A stretch of DNA of 64,000 nucleotides from positions 24,259,046 through 24,323,045 of the forward strand of contig JABAKD010000023.1 in NCBI GenBank assembly GCA_012845835.1, given 5' to 3'. This DNA is from Undaria pinnatifida (Eukaryota > Sar > Phaeophyceae > Laminariales > Alariaceae). Below are positions 53,200 to 63,919 of the stretch, one piece after another. How positions within the stretch are numbered: the first letter of the stretch is position 1; each line of letters starts with the position of its first letter. A model generated the notes under the pieces. It was given only the letters and a program-made list of their open reading frames with translations, searched no databases and was not told the origin of the DNA. A program made the position numbers and the translations under genes.

Positions 53200-54338
53200 G
53201 AGTTCTGCTTGGGTGGCAGCAGAGGGGCGAGCAGGCGCAAGCGGGGTGACCTCGTTGATTAATTCGTCTTCGATGGATGCAGCAAATTCGGCGTCACGTT
53301 CTACGTCTTGGTGTGTCCGGGCAGTCGCCTGTGCGACCCGCTCATACTCTTCTTCCTGCAGTTTTTTCGCCAGTTTTACATCCTTATGGTACATAGGGGA
53401 GCGGGAAGGGACAGCGCGCGCATACGCCTCTACCGGTGGCCGGGCTCCGATGGGAACGATCGCCCCCCCGGGTCCCGCGGCAGTTGCTACACATAGGCCC
53501 GACGAAAGGGGTGCATTACCAAGCGCCATACATTTTTCCCCGAACGTTAAGCCCTCTCCCAACGTCGTCACAGAAACAATCATTTCCAATCGTACCTTGG
53601 CTTCCTGGTCTTCGTGGAATGACGGGATGTTGGGGAGCTCGGGAGACGGCTCCTCGTCGTCGCTGCTCCTTTTCCCCGTCACACACCCTCCCTTGACAGC
53701 AGAGGCGGGGAAGGTCTCCGCGGCTTTACGAACGGCGGCTGCATACGTGAGGCCGGGGTGGGCAACAGCGGTAGACAAGGACGAGAAGGGACAGAAAGGC
53801 ATGGGCGGGGGGGAACGGAAGGAACATCGTCAGCTCGCGATTTCGCCGAAACTTCTCCCCTATCAGTCTCATCATACCCGTCGATTTGGTGATTCGACCC
53901 TGCCTCCGACACCGTGGACGTCTCCTCTCTACCCTCTTGCTCCCCCGAAGCGATCCGCTCAACCCTCGGCCCGCTCGTAGAGAGAGCGGGGTACGGAAAC
54001 GCCACAACTACGTTCGGAGGAACCACCGGGCCGCCTGCACTCGGAACCTGAAGCTCGTCCTCCCGCGGACCACTCTTAGGGAGTGCGGGGCTACCGTGAC
54101 CTGCCCGCGGCCCTCTGTTGCTCAGAGCGGGGTCTTCCTCCTTCACCGCGGTGGTGGAAGAGCTACTAGCCCCCCCACCGGTGAGTGCATCGGTCGCACC
54201 AGCACCCGTCGCACGTGCTGCCCTAGCTTGATCCTGGCCTACACGCTGCGAGCGCCGTACGGGGTTCGCCTGTGAGCTCGCGCCCACCGAACCCTCCGTC
54301 CTCACTCCCTCTTGTTCACCTGACTTTTTCGGACCCAT
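53200..54338 (-). CDS. gag: GyC Gag first part, inverted
   Basis: On the minus strand ATG at 54,336-54,338 gives MGPKKSGEQEGVRTEGSVGA, a Ser/Ala/Gly/Glu-rich head. After a frame change at a G7 run near 53,806, LTYAAAVRKAAETFPASAVK and an acidic, coiled-coil-like stretch (DVKLAKKLQEEEYERVAQAT) follow. The part ends where the 59-bp fragment begins; residues after AATQAEL are not Gag. The expected continuation is the second Gag part at about 48,541. Confidence 0.7.
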
Positions 54339-54344
54339 CTTCTT

Positions 54345-54403
54345 CCTGCTGTTCTCCCAAGCTTCCTGGTGGACGCGAGCTAGTCTTGTCCTGCCGTCAA
54401 CGC
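54345..54403 (-). repeat. 59-bp leader fragment, native copy
   Basis: In its natural place, just upstream of the Gag ATG, on the minus strand. See 53,141-53,199. Confidence 0.9.
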
Positions 54404-54516
54404 CACTCTTAGGATAAGAGACCTTGGTAGTCTCCTTCGCCCTTGAGACTGATGAGGATGCCTTCAGATGTGTAGTTGGTTCGGAAAGACGTAGGCAGTG
54501 GTCCGGTTCAAGGAGG
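54404..54516 (-). other. GyC leader
   Basis: Minus strand from LTR B towards gag. It starts CCTCCTTGAACCGG; a canonical TGG primer-binding site is not evident. Confidence 0.5.
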
Positions 54517-55079
54517 TGAAAGAAGTGGAAAAAGTGTTTTATTATCCTCAGCCTGGTGGGAAACAAGGCGGAAACCGAGCACTGAAGTGGTGGGGCTCGT
54601 GTCGCTCCCCACTATCTACGCCCGTCTGCTCGGGACGACCTACTACTATGTTCCCGTACGATGATTGACAGGATGATCTCCCCGCTGTCAGCTATTGCTA
54701 GCACTTTTCATACGCTTTGCAAGCACTCGAGTAATGGGGCTCGAGCAGCTCCCCAAATATCTGCCTACGTCTGCACTCAATCATCACTCAACTACAGCAG
54801 TAGTATGTTCCTGTGCGATGGCTGCTATGATTGCCTATCAGTATGTCCCTCGTAGTGGTCTTTTACGCTACACTACGAAGTCGTCTCTACTCCTGTGTCT
54901 GGTCCTACAGCAGTAGTCCTACGGCAGTACACGTTAGCTCCTCTTACCGCATCTGGCCGGCCAGCGTCAGTCTCCATGTGGCCCCCGGTGGCCATGGTCT
55001 GCTTACTGGAGACTGACCCATCCCCCAGTCCCGAACTTCCAACTGCCTCGCAATTGTGCTGAAACCCAATCTCACCACA
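54517..55079 (-). repeat. GyC LTR B
   Basis: 563 bp, the same length as LTR A, opposite orientation, few differences (for example CGAGTAATGG versus CAAGTAATGG). It is the 5' LTR of block 1. Confidence 0.9.
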
Positions 55080-55618
55080 CTTATATCAGGGAGTTCCATC
55101 TGTTGGTAAGGGATTCATGTATAAGGTGTAAGGGGACTTTCTTGGCCGGACGTTTCCCGGCATGATTTGCCATGAGCTGTCACTCGTATTTTTGCTCCAA
55201 ATGAGACCGAGTCAGGCTCGACGGCTGGATAATATAACAAAGAGTTCTGTGTCACCGTATTGAGTCATCATCACGCCTTCCCGCGCCAGCTACGAATACA
55301 CCTTCAGAGATCTATCAACAGGTCCTGACGCCGATACGAATTTTCGAACCGTTCATACGTACGAGTACCTTTCTCTTGTCAATACTGCCTGCTCTGTTCG
55401 CTGCGAATGCGCCGAGTCCTCCATGTTGTCAAAACGTTGCCATAGATACGACAGAAGAAGTCCAACATACAAACGTCGGCAACCACCATTCACCCCTTCA
55501 TGCTTTTGGTCGCTAGTCAATCGGAGATGCCCTCCACAAGCTCGCGTGGAAGCGCGTACGGCGATACCATACCGCGGTCTTGCTCATGAAAAAACAGCAC
55601 ACACGGTAGTGTAGTGCG
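55080..55618. other. No recognisable gene
   Basis: Right flank of GyC. Short frames, no motif. Confidence 0.4.
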
Positions 55619-55850
55619 TTAGGGGGCCGCCGCGTGAGGGGACCGCCAGAGCGTTTTTGGGCAGCGAGACCGCCGCGCGAGGGGGCCGCCAAGAGGTTTT
55701 GAGCAGCGGGACCACCGAGAGAGGGGTCCGCTAAGAGGCTTCGGGCAGCGGGACCGCCGAGTCAGGGGACCCCCAAAGGCTTTAAGGTAGTGGGACAACC
55801 GAATGACGGGACCGCCATCATGTTTGGGCGGCAGGGACGCGGACTTAAGG
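55619..55850. repeat. ~42-45-bp minisatellite
   Basis: Five units of GGGACCGCCGAG ... AGGGGGCCGCCAAGAGG with GC-rich cores, diverging to the right. Frames across it read GGPLxRRSRCPKPL repeats on the minus strand. Confidence 0.8.
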
Positions 55851-56335
55851 GGCACCAGGCGGTGTATATTTCAGCCGATTACACGTGAGTACTTATTCAA
55901 AGTATTGCGCCATGGCGAATATATGATTCGGGTAGAGTTCTACCACTACATGCGGTAAGGTTTTGAAATACAATAATATTTGTAGCGAATCTCTTATTAT
56001 ACATGTATGTGCGGTGTACGAAAACAATGATACATTCAGTGCGATAATTCGAGATCGACACGTTGTGTGGTCTTTGCTGTCTTGATGCAGCCATAAGTTA
56101 AATTAGGGTATTTATGTCCCGATCGATATAATCCCACGTCGACTTTTTTTTTTTCAATCCTCCGGCGGATGGGGAAAAATAAAGCTTTAGCTCACTACAC
56201 TTCCACGTATTGTCATACGCGTCGACACCACAAAACATAAGTAATGCCTTTGGCAGATTAGTGCGGATTCCACAGCCGTAACTTCACTTCATAGACATAT
56301 TTTTTCTAGTAACTGTAGTCCGTCATCAATCATGC
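55851..56335. other. No recognisable gene
   Basis: AT-rich DNA between two arrays. A T-run at 56,145-56,154. Nothing else seen. Confidence 0.4.
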
Positions 56336-56439
56336 CCCCATTGGAAGAAATAGTCTTTGTTCATTTCTTGTTCAATCTTGCCGGCCTGTCTTACTCGTAA
56401 AGCGAAATAACGGGGACGCGTCACACGCCCGTGGTCACT

Positions 56440-58515
56440 TACCCGCTTACCGCCCAACCACTCCAAAACGAAAAAACAGGACTTCCTCCGGGCCACATAC
56501 GTTTTCGTATGAACGCTGGCCAACCCCGTATCATCCCCTAATCGGCAAACCGCCCCAAAACCATCAAACATAATTTCGTAAAACACCCCGTCTTGTCGGC
56601 TTACCGCCAAACCGCAGCAAAACGAAAAACAAGACTTTCTCTCAATAACATCCTCTCAGCCATAGACCACGTTTTCGTATGAACGCTGGCCAACCCCGCA
56701 ACATCCCCTAATCGGCAAACCGCCCCAACACCATCAAACATAATTCCGTAAAACACCCCGTCTTGTCGGCTTACCGCCAAACCACTGCAAAACGAAAAAC
56801 ACGACTTCCTCAATGACATCCTCTCAGCCATATACGATTTCGTATAAACGCTGTTCCAACGCCCTACCATTCCTTTGCCGGGAAACCGCCCGAAAGCCAT
56901 CAACGAGGACTTCCATAATAGCACCCCGTCCGCCCAATAACGTTTTAGAAATGACGCTTTGTCACCCGACTTGGCTCCCACACCCGCTAAAACCTATTTT
57001 GCCGGTGCAGCGAAGACAGGTCGAACACGCCCGGTGGTCGCTTATCCCCTTACCGCCCTATCACAAAAAAACCAAAAACCGAATTTCCATATAACATAAC
57101 ATGTCTCAGCCATATAATATACGCTTTGGTGTAAGCGCTGTTCCAACCCCCGCAAAACCCCCTCACCGGCAAAAATCATCAAGCAGAACTCCCATCATAG
57201 CACCCCGTCCGCCCGATTACGTTTTCGAGTAAACGCTTCTCCGCCTGCCTTGGTTTCCCACACCGGCCCAAATCTAATTACTCGTACAGCGAAAACACTT
57301 GAAACACGCCAAGTGATCGCTTGTTCGCTTACCGCCGTACCACCGCAAAACGAAAATCAGATCTTCCTCAATAACATCCTCTCAGCGATATACGTTTTCG
57401 TATAAACGCTGTTCCAACGCCCTACCATCCCTTTGCCGGAAAACCACCCCAAAACCATCAACGACGACTTTCATAATGACACACCGTCCGCTCGATAACG
57501 TTTTCGCATAAACGCTTTACCACCCGCCTTACTTTCCCACACCCGCCCAAACCAAACTTACTCGTGCCCAGCGAAACACTTCAAACATGACCAGTGGTCG
57601 CGATTTCGCTTATCGCCCAACCACTGCAAAACGAAAAACACGACTTCCTCAATGACATCCTCTCAGCCATATACGATTTCGTATAAACGCTGTTCCAACG
57701 CCCTACCATCCCTTTGCCGGTAAACCGCCCGAAAGCCATCAACGAGGACTTCCATAATAACACCCCGTCCGCCCGATAACGTTTTAGAAACGACGCTTTG
57801 TCACCCGCCTTGGCTCCCACACCCGCCAAAACCTATTTTGCCCGTGAAGCAAAAACAGGTCGAACACGCCCGGTGGTCGCTTATCCCCTTACCGCCCTAT
57901 CACAAAAAATAAAAAACCGAACTTCCATAACATAACATGTCTCAGCCATGTAATATACGCTTTCGTGTAAGCGCTGTTCCAACCCCCGCAACACCCCCGT
58001 ACCGGCAAAAACCATCAAGCAGAACTCCAATCATAACACCCCGTCCGCCCGATTACGTTTTCGTATAAAGGCTTCTCCGGCTGCGTTGGTTTCCCACACT
58101 CGCTCAAATCTAATTTCTCGTACAGCGAAAACACTTGAAACACGCCAAGTGATCGCTTGTTCGCTTATTACCGCCGTACCACCGCAAAACGAAAATCAGA
58201 TCTTCCTCAATAACATCCCTAGCGATATACGTTTTCGTATAAACGCTGTTCCAACCCCGTAACATCCCCTTACCGACTGACCACCACACCAAAACGTTTA
58301 AACAGGACTTCCATAAATAACAGCCCGTGCACCCTCACATTTTCGTAAAGGCGCTTTCACATCCGCCATGGTTTCCCAAACCCGCCACAATCAGCTATGT
58401 TCGTATGTGTATAGTCTACGCTCTTATCTAACAGCCTAATTTTCCTGCAAGCGCTCAAACCTTTTTCATTCCGATTGCCGCTTATCCGGTCTCCGCCAGA
58501 CCACTCCAAAACGAT
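56440..58515. repeat. Higher-order satellite, 3 x ~280 bp
   Basis: The marker CAAAACGAAAA and variants starts units at about 56,457, 56,611, 56,781, 57,058, 57,337, 57,618, 57,898, 58,178 and 58,500. From 56,781 the spacing is 277-281 bp. Units three apart (about 840 bp) are far more alike than neighbours: 56,781 with 57,618, 57,058 with 57,898, 57,337 with 58,178. Units carry CGTTTTCGTATAAACGCT boxes twice per 280 bp. The first two intervals (154 and 170 bp) are deleted forms. Confidence 0.85.
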
Positions 58516-59610
58516 GCAACACTAGGTTGAACCGCATTGTAGACGAGGTGCACTCGATTTGTTCCGATTATACTCTTCTCTAAAGATGGGGTACTCAACG
58601 GGTGCCTCACCTTGCCCAACAAAGCTGTTCCGTGCGAGCAGTCTAGCTTCGAGGCATCCTATACTAATAGCTTCTCATGCCTCCTGCTGGTAACGGCTCT
58701 CTGAACCAGCTCTATCTGGCAAGAGTATCTACGAGAACACTGCTGTTCGATGGCCTACTGCTGTACAAGTTCCCTCATACTCCTGGTAGAACATCTCTTT
58801 GGTCCGCGCTTGCCGTAGCTCGGACTCCTTTCTACGCTCACTCAGGTTGTTGTACCGCCCTGTTTTACCGCATCTACATATTCCTAGCCTATGGTTGGCT
58901 CATTTAAATAAAATAATCCCTATTGGAAGATCCACAGAATTCGTACTGAAACCCTTGGCTCCCCAATACTTAATCCAAGTAACCTAGATTCCTCACCGAA
59001 TCCAAGTGATTTTCCAATTTCATCACAACAACCCATCCAAGTTCATTGTAACCTTCTACTAACAAGGTGTACCGAGGGCGCACAAGCAAAGTTATCCCGC
59101 ACACCTACCCCGCACCCCCCCCCCGAGGCCCGAAAAAAATATATATATATATATTTTCAAACATTTTTGTGTGCTTTGTTTGCTTGCTTGGTGGTTCGTT
59201 TCTGGCTGTACCGCTATGTATGGTTTACTGCACACTCTTGCGTTAACAAAGAGGCTTGGCAAGCAAGCCAAGATTGCAAGAGCAAGGGATGTCAAACTGT
59301 ACTTTAGGTTGTTTAGGTATGTAAATCACTGCGTCAATGCAAGGTGGTCAAATGTAGTCAGAAATAATCAATGGTGGGCAAGCGCCGCGCTTGGGGACAA
59401 AACCGCCTCCAACTCGCCCCCACATCGTCTCAGGATTGACGAACGCGTCGGCTTGCTTCTGCCAACTTACTCCTGCGACCACCGTCGAAACAATAATGCG
59501 CGGAACAAGCGCGAAAAAAAAAACTAGACAACAAAATAGTTTAGTTCTGCTTGGAGACATCATACCATCAGTTCAAACTTGACCGAAAGGTCAGGGGAAA
59601 GAGAAATACC
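58516..59610. other. No recognisable gene
   Basis: Unique-looking DNA with a TA microsatellite (59,138-59,156). A 118-codon frame at 59,171-59,527 lacks motifs. Confidence 0.4.
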
Positions 59611-59617
59611 GGAAGGG

Positions 59618-59682
59618 CGTTCACAACTCCCGTCGCAACCACGTCAGCGAAACTGTCCGCGCCCGCACCACCCTCACCCTTG
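59618..59682. repeat. 63-bp repeat unit 1, left of GyD
   Basis: TTCACAACTCCCGTCGCAAC through CACCCTCACCCTTG. Units 2 and 3 are on the other side of GyD (63,642-63,767). The period is 21 codons; the plus-strand reading is FTTPVATTSAKLSAPAPPSP and both strands are open. Confidence 0.8.
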
Positions 59683-59951
59683 TGTGAAATTAAAGGTGGG
59701 GGACACAGAGTGCCCCCTGCAGGTCTGCCAATTGAGCAGCTTCTCGGAGAGTACTCACTTTCGTTCCTTCGTAGAGATGTAGTTTCATTCGTTTCCACCA
59801 GAGCCCGGGATAGCTTCTGAGATCGGAGGCGCGTGCCTCCGATCTAATTCCTAACTTCCCCGAATATAAACCTCCAACCTTATCATACGAAACCCATCCA
59901 AAGGATCTTAAATTCGGATACCTACAGGCCTTTCGAGGCCGTATCTTAACA
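59683..59951 (-). repeat. GyD 3' LTR
   Basis: 269 bp, same family as the GyB LTRs (TGTGAAATTAAAGG ... TCTTAACA). Confidence 0.9.
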
Positions 59952-60814
59952 CTAGCCCACCCTGATGAGTCGCATATGCAAAAATATGGGAGGTTCGGGG
60001 AAACTCCGGTTCTACGAACTAGACCATGAGTCGAAGATGCGGCTCCTCAAACCCCACTCCCACACCTCTAACCGTCTGGCTATGGAGCCAGGAACACGCG
60101 AAGAAAAGCAGTAGAAAGAAAAGCAGACCCTACAGCAAGGCAATAGTCACCCATCAAAAACCTGCCGCATGCCGCCGGTGTGTCGGGGGGGGCAGAAAAG
60201 GCTCCAGAACCTGCCGCATGCCGCCAGTGTGGCGGGGGGGGCAGGAAAGGCTCTGCGGTAAACCAACCACAGAAAAAGTACTATGGCGAGGCAAGCCCTC
60301 GTCGATATGGAGGGGAACACAGGCGCTAACACAAGGGAGAAGTCATGCGAAAAACCTCCCGCGGGCCATCGGCAACGCGGGGGGTTAGACGAGGGAACGA
60401 CGAATACCCGGGATGAAAGTTGTCAACACTTACAGCCCCGCTAGGGGAGGAAGTGTTTAGACGACAAAAAAAAAAAAAGCGGAACAAATACAACACACAA
60501 AACATAAAAGAAGACACACCGACCCGTACACTGGTCGCCCCCAGGCTCTGGGCTGAGGAGGGCGTCGGCAGGGCGAAATTCAACAATGACAAAAAGGCGA
60601 CAGCCCTGCGCCTCAGATAGCGGCGTTTTACCCGAACCCTGGCCCGGCACTAAGCAGGGGGTTCGGCAGGACAGAAAAGAAAAACAAAATGGAAAGAACC
60701 GCCCCAAACCTCGATGAAGACCCTCAGGACACTACGAACGACCCAAAGACAAAGACGCAAAACTCATAACTAATAAAAATGAAGAACTATCGAGGGGCGG
60801 TGGTGGCTTGGAAG
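59952..60814 (-). other. GyD 3' UTR
   Basis: Matches GyB 21,967-22,850, including the polypurine tract and the two CTGCCGCATGCCGCC units (about 60,163-60,256). Confidence 0.7.
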
Positions 60815-62206
60815 TCAACTGGCCACGGCCGCGCCTCGAGATTCGTCTACGTTACGTTGGATTCCCCGAGGAAACGCACTGGCGATGTCAACTTGCAAGC
60901 ACCAAGAGCCTCGTACGGCTCCCGTTGAAGTCGTGTAGCGCGCCGGGGGAAGAGGGAGTTTAATCGGTCCCGGGTCGTCCAGAAGGCGGACCAGGTATAC
61001 GTTGTCCTCGTTGACGACCATAGCCAGCATTTGTGCCATAGTGTGATTCACCCGCTCAACGCCCCCGTTACAGTTGGGATGGTATGAGCTTGTAGCAAGC
61101 TTGTGTACACCTAACAGCTGATATACAGCTTGTGAAAGCTTGGAGCAGAACTGCAGTCCGTTGTCCGAGAGTATGATGCGCGGGCACCCCCACAAAGGGA
61201 TGTATTGGTTTACCAGGATATTGGCTGTACTCTCCGCGGTGAACTCAGCGGCAGTGACGGGGAACATGTCGGCCCGACGACTGAAGCGATAGGTGAACAG
61301 CAGGATGTAGGTGTTGCCTCGTGGTGTGACCGGAAGGGGGCCGAAGTAGTTAACACTGACGGCGATACCTGGACCTTCTGGCAGAGGCATTGTGATGATG
61401 GGCCAGCGAGCAGTCAGCGGTGGGGTTTTCCGCGCTTGGCACTTCAAGCAGTGGCGAAGCCACCACCGGTTGCACACACTCATGCCAATCCACCACTGAA
61501 AACGCCCCAGCATGCGCAACGTGCGCGTGGTGCCAAGGTGGCAGGAGGCCGTCGAGTGACAAGCTTGCATGATCCAAGGGCGCATGAGCAGGGAAACGTA
61601 GATGCGAACTGGCTCGTCGTTTAGCAAGCAAGCAGCTCGCCCCACAAAGTTCGGTTTGTCAGAGCTTGTTGGCGGGAGTGTCGTGTTACGGACGAGTAGG
61701 ACGATGTCGTCGTCGGTTGTATGTAGTCGACCCTTACCCGCCAGCTCCTGGATGTCTGAGAGGGAGGGACGCTTGGCCGAGGGGTAGCATGCCAAGAAGT
61801 CGGGTGGCAGGGCCGACGGCCGGCTGATAGAGATGTAACGTATCGTGGCGTGGCACGTCGGCTCTGCGTGTTGCTCGCGTTTCCAATCGGCATGTGAATA
61901 ACGCGCGACGGAATCCGCGAACCGCAACTCAGCAGCGTCGCCGAGGGCGTCCGACCTTGTATATGCAGTCGGCGTGTCACCAGGAGAAGGCGTGAGCCGT
62001 AAGAGAGGAGTTCTCGTATAGGCTCTGCGTGGTCGCGGTCGGATGGTAGTGGCACCGTGCGGACCGGCGAGTCGGCAAGAGCAGGGGTCGTGGCGGTCGA
62101 CGGGGTCGGCCGCGGCCGTGGGACTCGCGGCGGGGTTGTACCTCGTCTGGAAGATGGCCGAGGGGCCCCGCCGAGCCCGAATCCATACTCTACAGCGGGG
62201 GTGCAT
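60815..62206 (-). pseudogene. GyD integrase fused to Tudor-like tail
   Basis: A 463-codon frame. The zinc domain (CHSTASCHLG, CLKCQARK) and core follow GyB, but the first catalytic Asp is Asn (VSVNYFGPL; codon at 61,349-61,351), while the second Asp (LSDNGLQF) and Glu (NGGVERVNH) are kept. After AMVVNE a deletion of about 1.1 kb joins directly, in frame, to VYLVRLLDDPGPIKL of the Tudor-like tail, removing the core C-terminus, GPY/F module and chromodomain. It cannot be catalytic, but a stable DNA- or chromatin-binding fragment is conceivable. Confidence 0.8.
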
Positions 62207-62596
62207 TACCTGTTGTTGTTGCTGTTAGTCGGCGCGTCGTCGACGACGGAGGGGCTGGAGTGCCAAGCATGGCGGTGACGGACACAGTCGAACCGGTGGT
62301 CGCGGCGGGGGCTGTCTCCTGTAAAGAACTCCGGCATAGATAAGTCGGCTGTGCGATGGGCGTCGCTGCAGCCAGGGCTTCTGCGGAGCCCGTGCCGCCC
62401 TCGATGGGTATGGCAAAACCGAAGCGAAAACAGTGTCGGCGGCAGGTGAAATCGACCCGCGGCCGATACAGCCTTCGGTAGTGGCGACGGAGGCAGAAAC
62501 ACGAGCGACGAATCTCCCCGGGGAAACAGAAAGGCCGTCAATCCTTATACGTGGCTCGTGTGTGCGAAAATCGTGAAACGCGGTAGAGGTGAGAGG

Positions 62597-62750
62597 GAGC
62601 CCACCCAAGGCGGCATGTTCAGTGCGGGGCACGAGCCCACCCAAGACAGTGCTTTCGGCGAGGGGTTCGAGTCCACCCAAAGCAGTGCTTTCGATGTGGG
62701 GCACGAGCCCACCCAAGACAGTGCTTTTGGCGAGGGGCGCGAGTCCACCT
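62597..62750. repeat. 36-bp minisatellite in GyD
   Basis: Counterpart of 25,757-25,912, four units, same phase. Confidence 0.85.
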
Positions 62751-62982
62751 GAACCGACTCCTGGCATCGGCGAGGAGGGAGCGCGCAGCCCGCGGGTCCG
62801 TAGGAGGTAGATACCGCTATCTCCAACGGGGTTGGGGCTTGTCAACCCCACGAGGTTGAATTCTTTCAAGCCACTGCGGTCGTACCCCGTAGCAGGCTCT
62901 GGGAAACGGACCGGAAAAATCGGCGATGCCCTTGGCGCTGCCTTTGCGGTACTCGAGTGTGCAATCGAACGCGGTGACGAAC

Positions 62983-63288
62983 TCAAGCTACCGCTGGACT
63001 CGTGCATTGAGGGTCTCCACTTTGCCAATGCTCTCCTATGTCTTGTGGCCGGGGGATATGCGGAACTTTGTTCCCCTCAGTATCCTCGGAGGCGTTTGGG
63101 AACCCAAGCAATGCTGCCGGTCCCCAACTTATAGGAGTCCAGTGCCTCTCCGAGTCGAGCGTTGCTCGACTGATATACGCGATTTTCATAGTGAACAAAA
63201 CGTCGTCCAGCGTCACAGTACCCTCGACGAAACAGGGGCAGTGTTCTGACATCGCAAGGTCAGGGCCGACGCTAGAAGCTATCTCCAC
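62983..63288 (-). pseudogene. GyD RNase H remnant
   Basis: IAYISRATLDSERHWTPISW on the minus strand corresponds to the GyB remnant at 26,176-26,418; the reading then diverges, indicating a frameshift. Confidence 0.6.
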
Positions 63289-63620
63289 AACTTCACGGCT
63301 TTACATTGGCCAACACGCCCGAGAAATAGGTCGGAAACGCCGAAGGGGAAGCTTTGCGAGCGCTGGCCGCTGTGAACGGTCCGGTTGCGGCGCGGACGAG
63401 ATTTCTTGGTTCTTGCACTCGCAGTGCAGGTGCGGAACCGACTAGGGGAGGCCGGGTGCGCCGACCCGGTCTCATTGTCGCAAGTAGCTGCGCGAACGGC
63501 AGAAAGTGCCTCACCGAGCAAGTTTTTCCTCTCCCCTGGCATGGGTTGTTGGCCCTGGGACCATCCGCCCGGAGACCAATGCCCCAAACTGGGTTCAGAG
63601 GGCTGGATTCAGCCAGATTC

Positions 63621-63637
63621 GGGGCCGTATCTTAACA
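63621..63637 (-). repeat. GyD 5' LTR stub
   Basis: GGGGCCGTATCTTAACA, only the outer end of the LTR, next to the CTTG duplication. Confidence 0.8.
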
Positions 63638-63919
63638 CTTGCTCACAACTCCCGTCACAACCACGTCGACGTCACTGCCCGCGCCCGCACCACCCTCACC
63701 CCTGTTCACAACTCCCGTCGCCACCACGTCAGCGTCACCGCTTGCGCCCCCGCCGCTAATACTGTCCATCAACACCGGCGACTCCTTCGCGCCGTCCGTG
63801 GCGCTCTTCGGTTTGAAAAAATCCAGCAATGTGCGCCCGCTCCCCACCGCCGCCGCGGCACCAGCACCCCTGTCGACACACGTTGGTCGACATGCAACTT
63901 GCGACATGAGCAATAGCAA
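63638..63919 (-). CDS. Possible host gene with 21-residue repeats and PIP-like motif
   Basis: Right side of the locus split by GyD. Two 63-bp units (63,642-63,704 and 63,705-63,767) precede a unique part. Both strands are open. On the minus strand the unique part reads VGSGRTLLDFFKPKSATDGA, in which TLLDFFKPK resembles the aromatic-pair box that binds PCNA; the repeats read GVVNRGEGGAGAGSDVDVVV. On the plus strand the repeats read TTPVTTTSTSLPAPAPPSPL. I cannot decide the coding strand, the start or the exon structure. The 63-bp period suggests the repeats are translated. Confidence 0.3.
63642..63767. repeat. 63-bp repeat units 2 and 3, right of GyD
   Basis: CTCACAACTCCCGTCACAAC and TTCACAACTCCCGTCGCCAC begin the units. 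With unit 1 at 59,618-59,682 they form a three-unit array split by GyD. Confidence 0.85.

Larger units (their letters stand above)
43472..55079 (+). mobile_element. GyC: scrambled chromovirus with inverted LTRs
   Basis: One young gypsy element present in three rearranged blocks. Block 3 (43,472-48,520, plus): RT second half, RNase H, integrase, chromodomain, Tudor-like tail, polypurine tract, LTR A. Block 2 (about 48,541-53,140, plus): Gag second part, CCHC knuckle, protease, RT first half. Block 1 (53,200-55,079, minus): Gag first part, leader, LTR B. RT is cut exactly between NYKRL and NEQSV with nothing lost or repeated. Short inverted copies of leader/gag-start sequence (22 bp at 48,519-48,540 and 59 bp at 53,141-53,199) sit at two joints. 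LTRs are each 563 bp, nearly identical and in opposite orientation. Confidence 0.85.
59683..63637 (-). mobile_element. GyD: internally deleted GyB-family element
   Basis: 3,955 bp with CTTG target duplications (59,679-59,682 and 63,638-63,641). Left LTR complete (59,683-59,951); right LTR reduced to its last ~17 bp. Relative to GyB it lacks about 1.1 kb in pol (joint near 61,010) and everything upstream of RNase H, including gag and the leader. The 3' UTR, integrase, minisatellite and RNase H remnant are retained. It could only move using proteins from another copy, and the loss of one LTR makes it dead. Confidence 0.9.

Noticed and set aside
43408-55090. 11-bp GATATAAGTGT shared by the left flank of GyC and the complement at its right border
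   Set aside because: Suggestive of an old target site but too short, and offset from the left joint by ~50 bp.
55619-55855. 78-codon basic repeat protein
   Set aside because: Translation of a GC-rich minisatellite; no start context or conservation.
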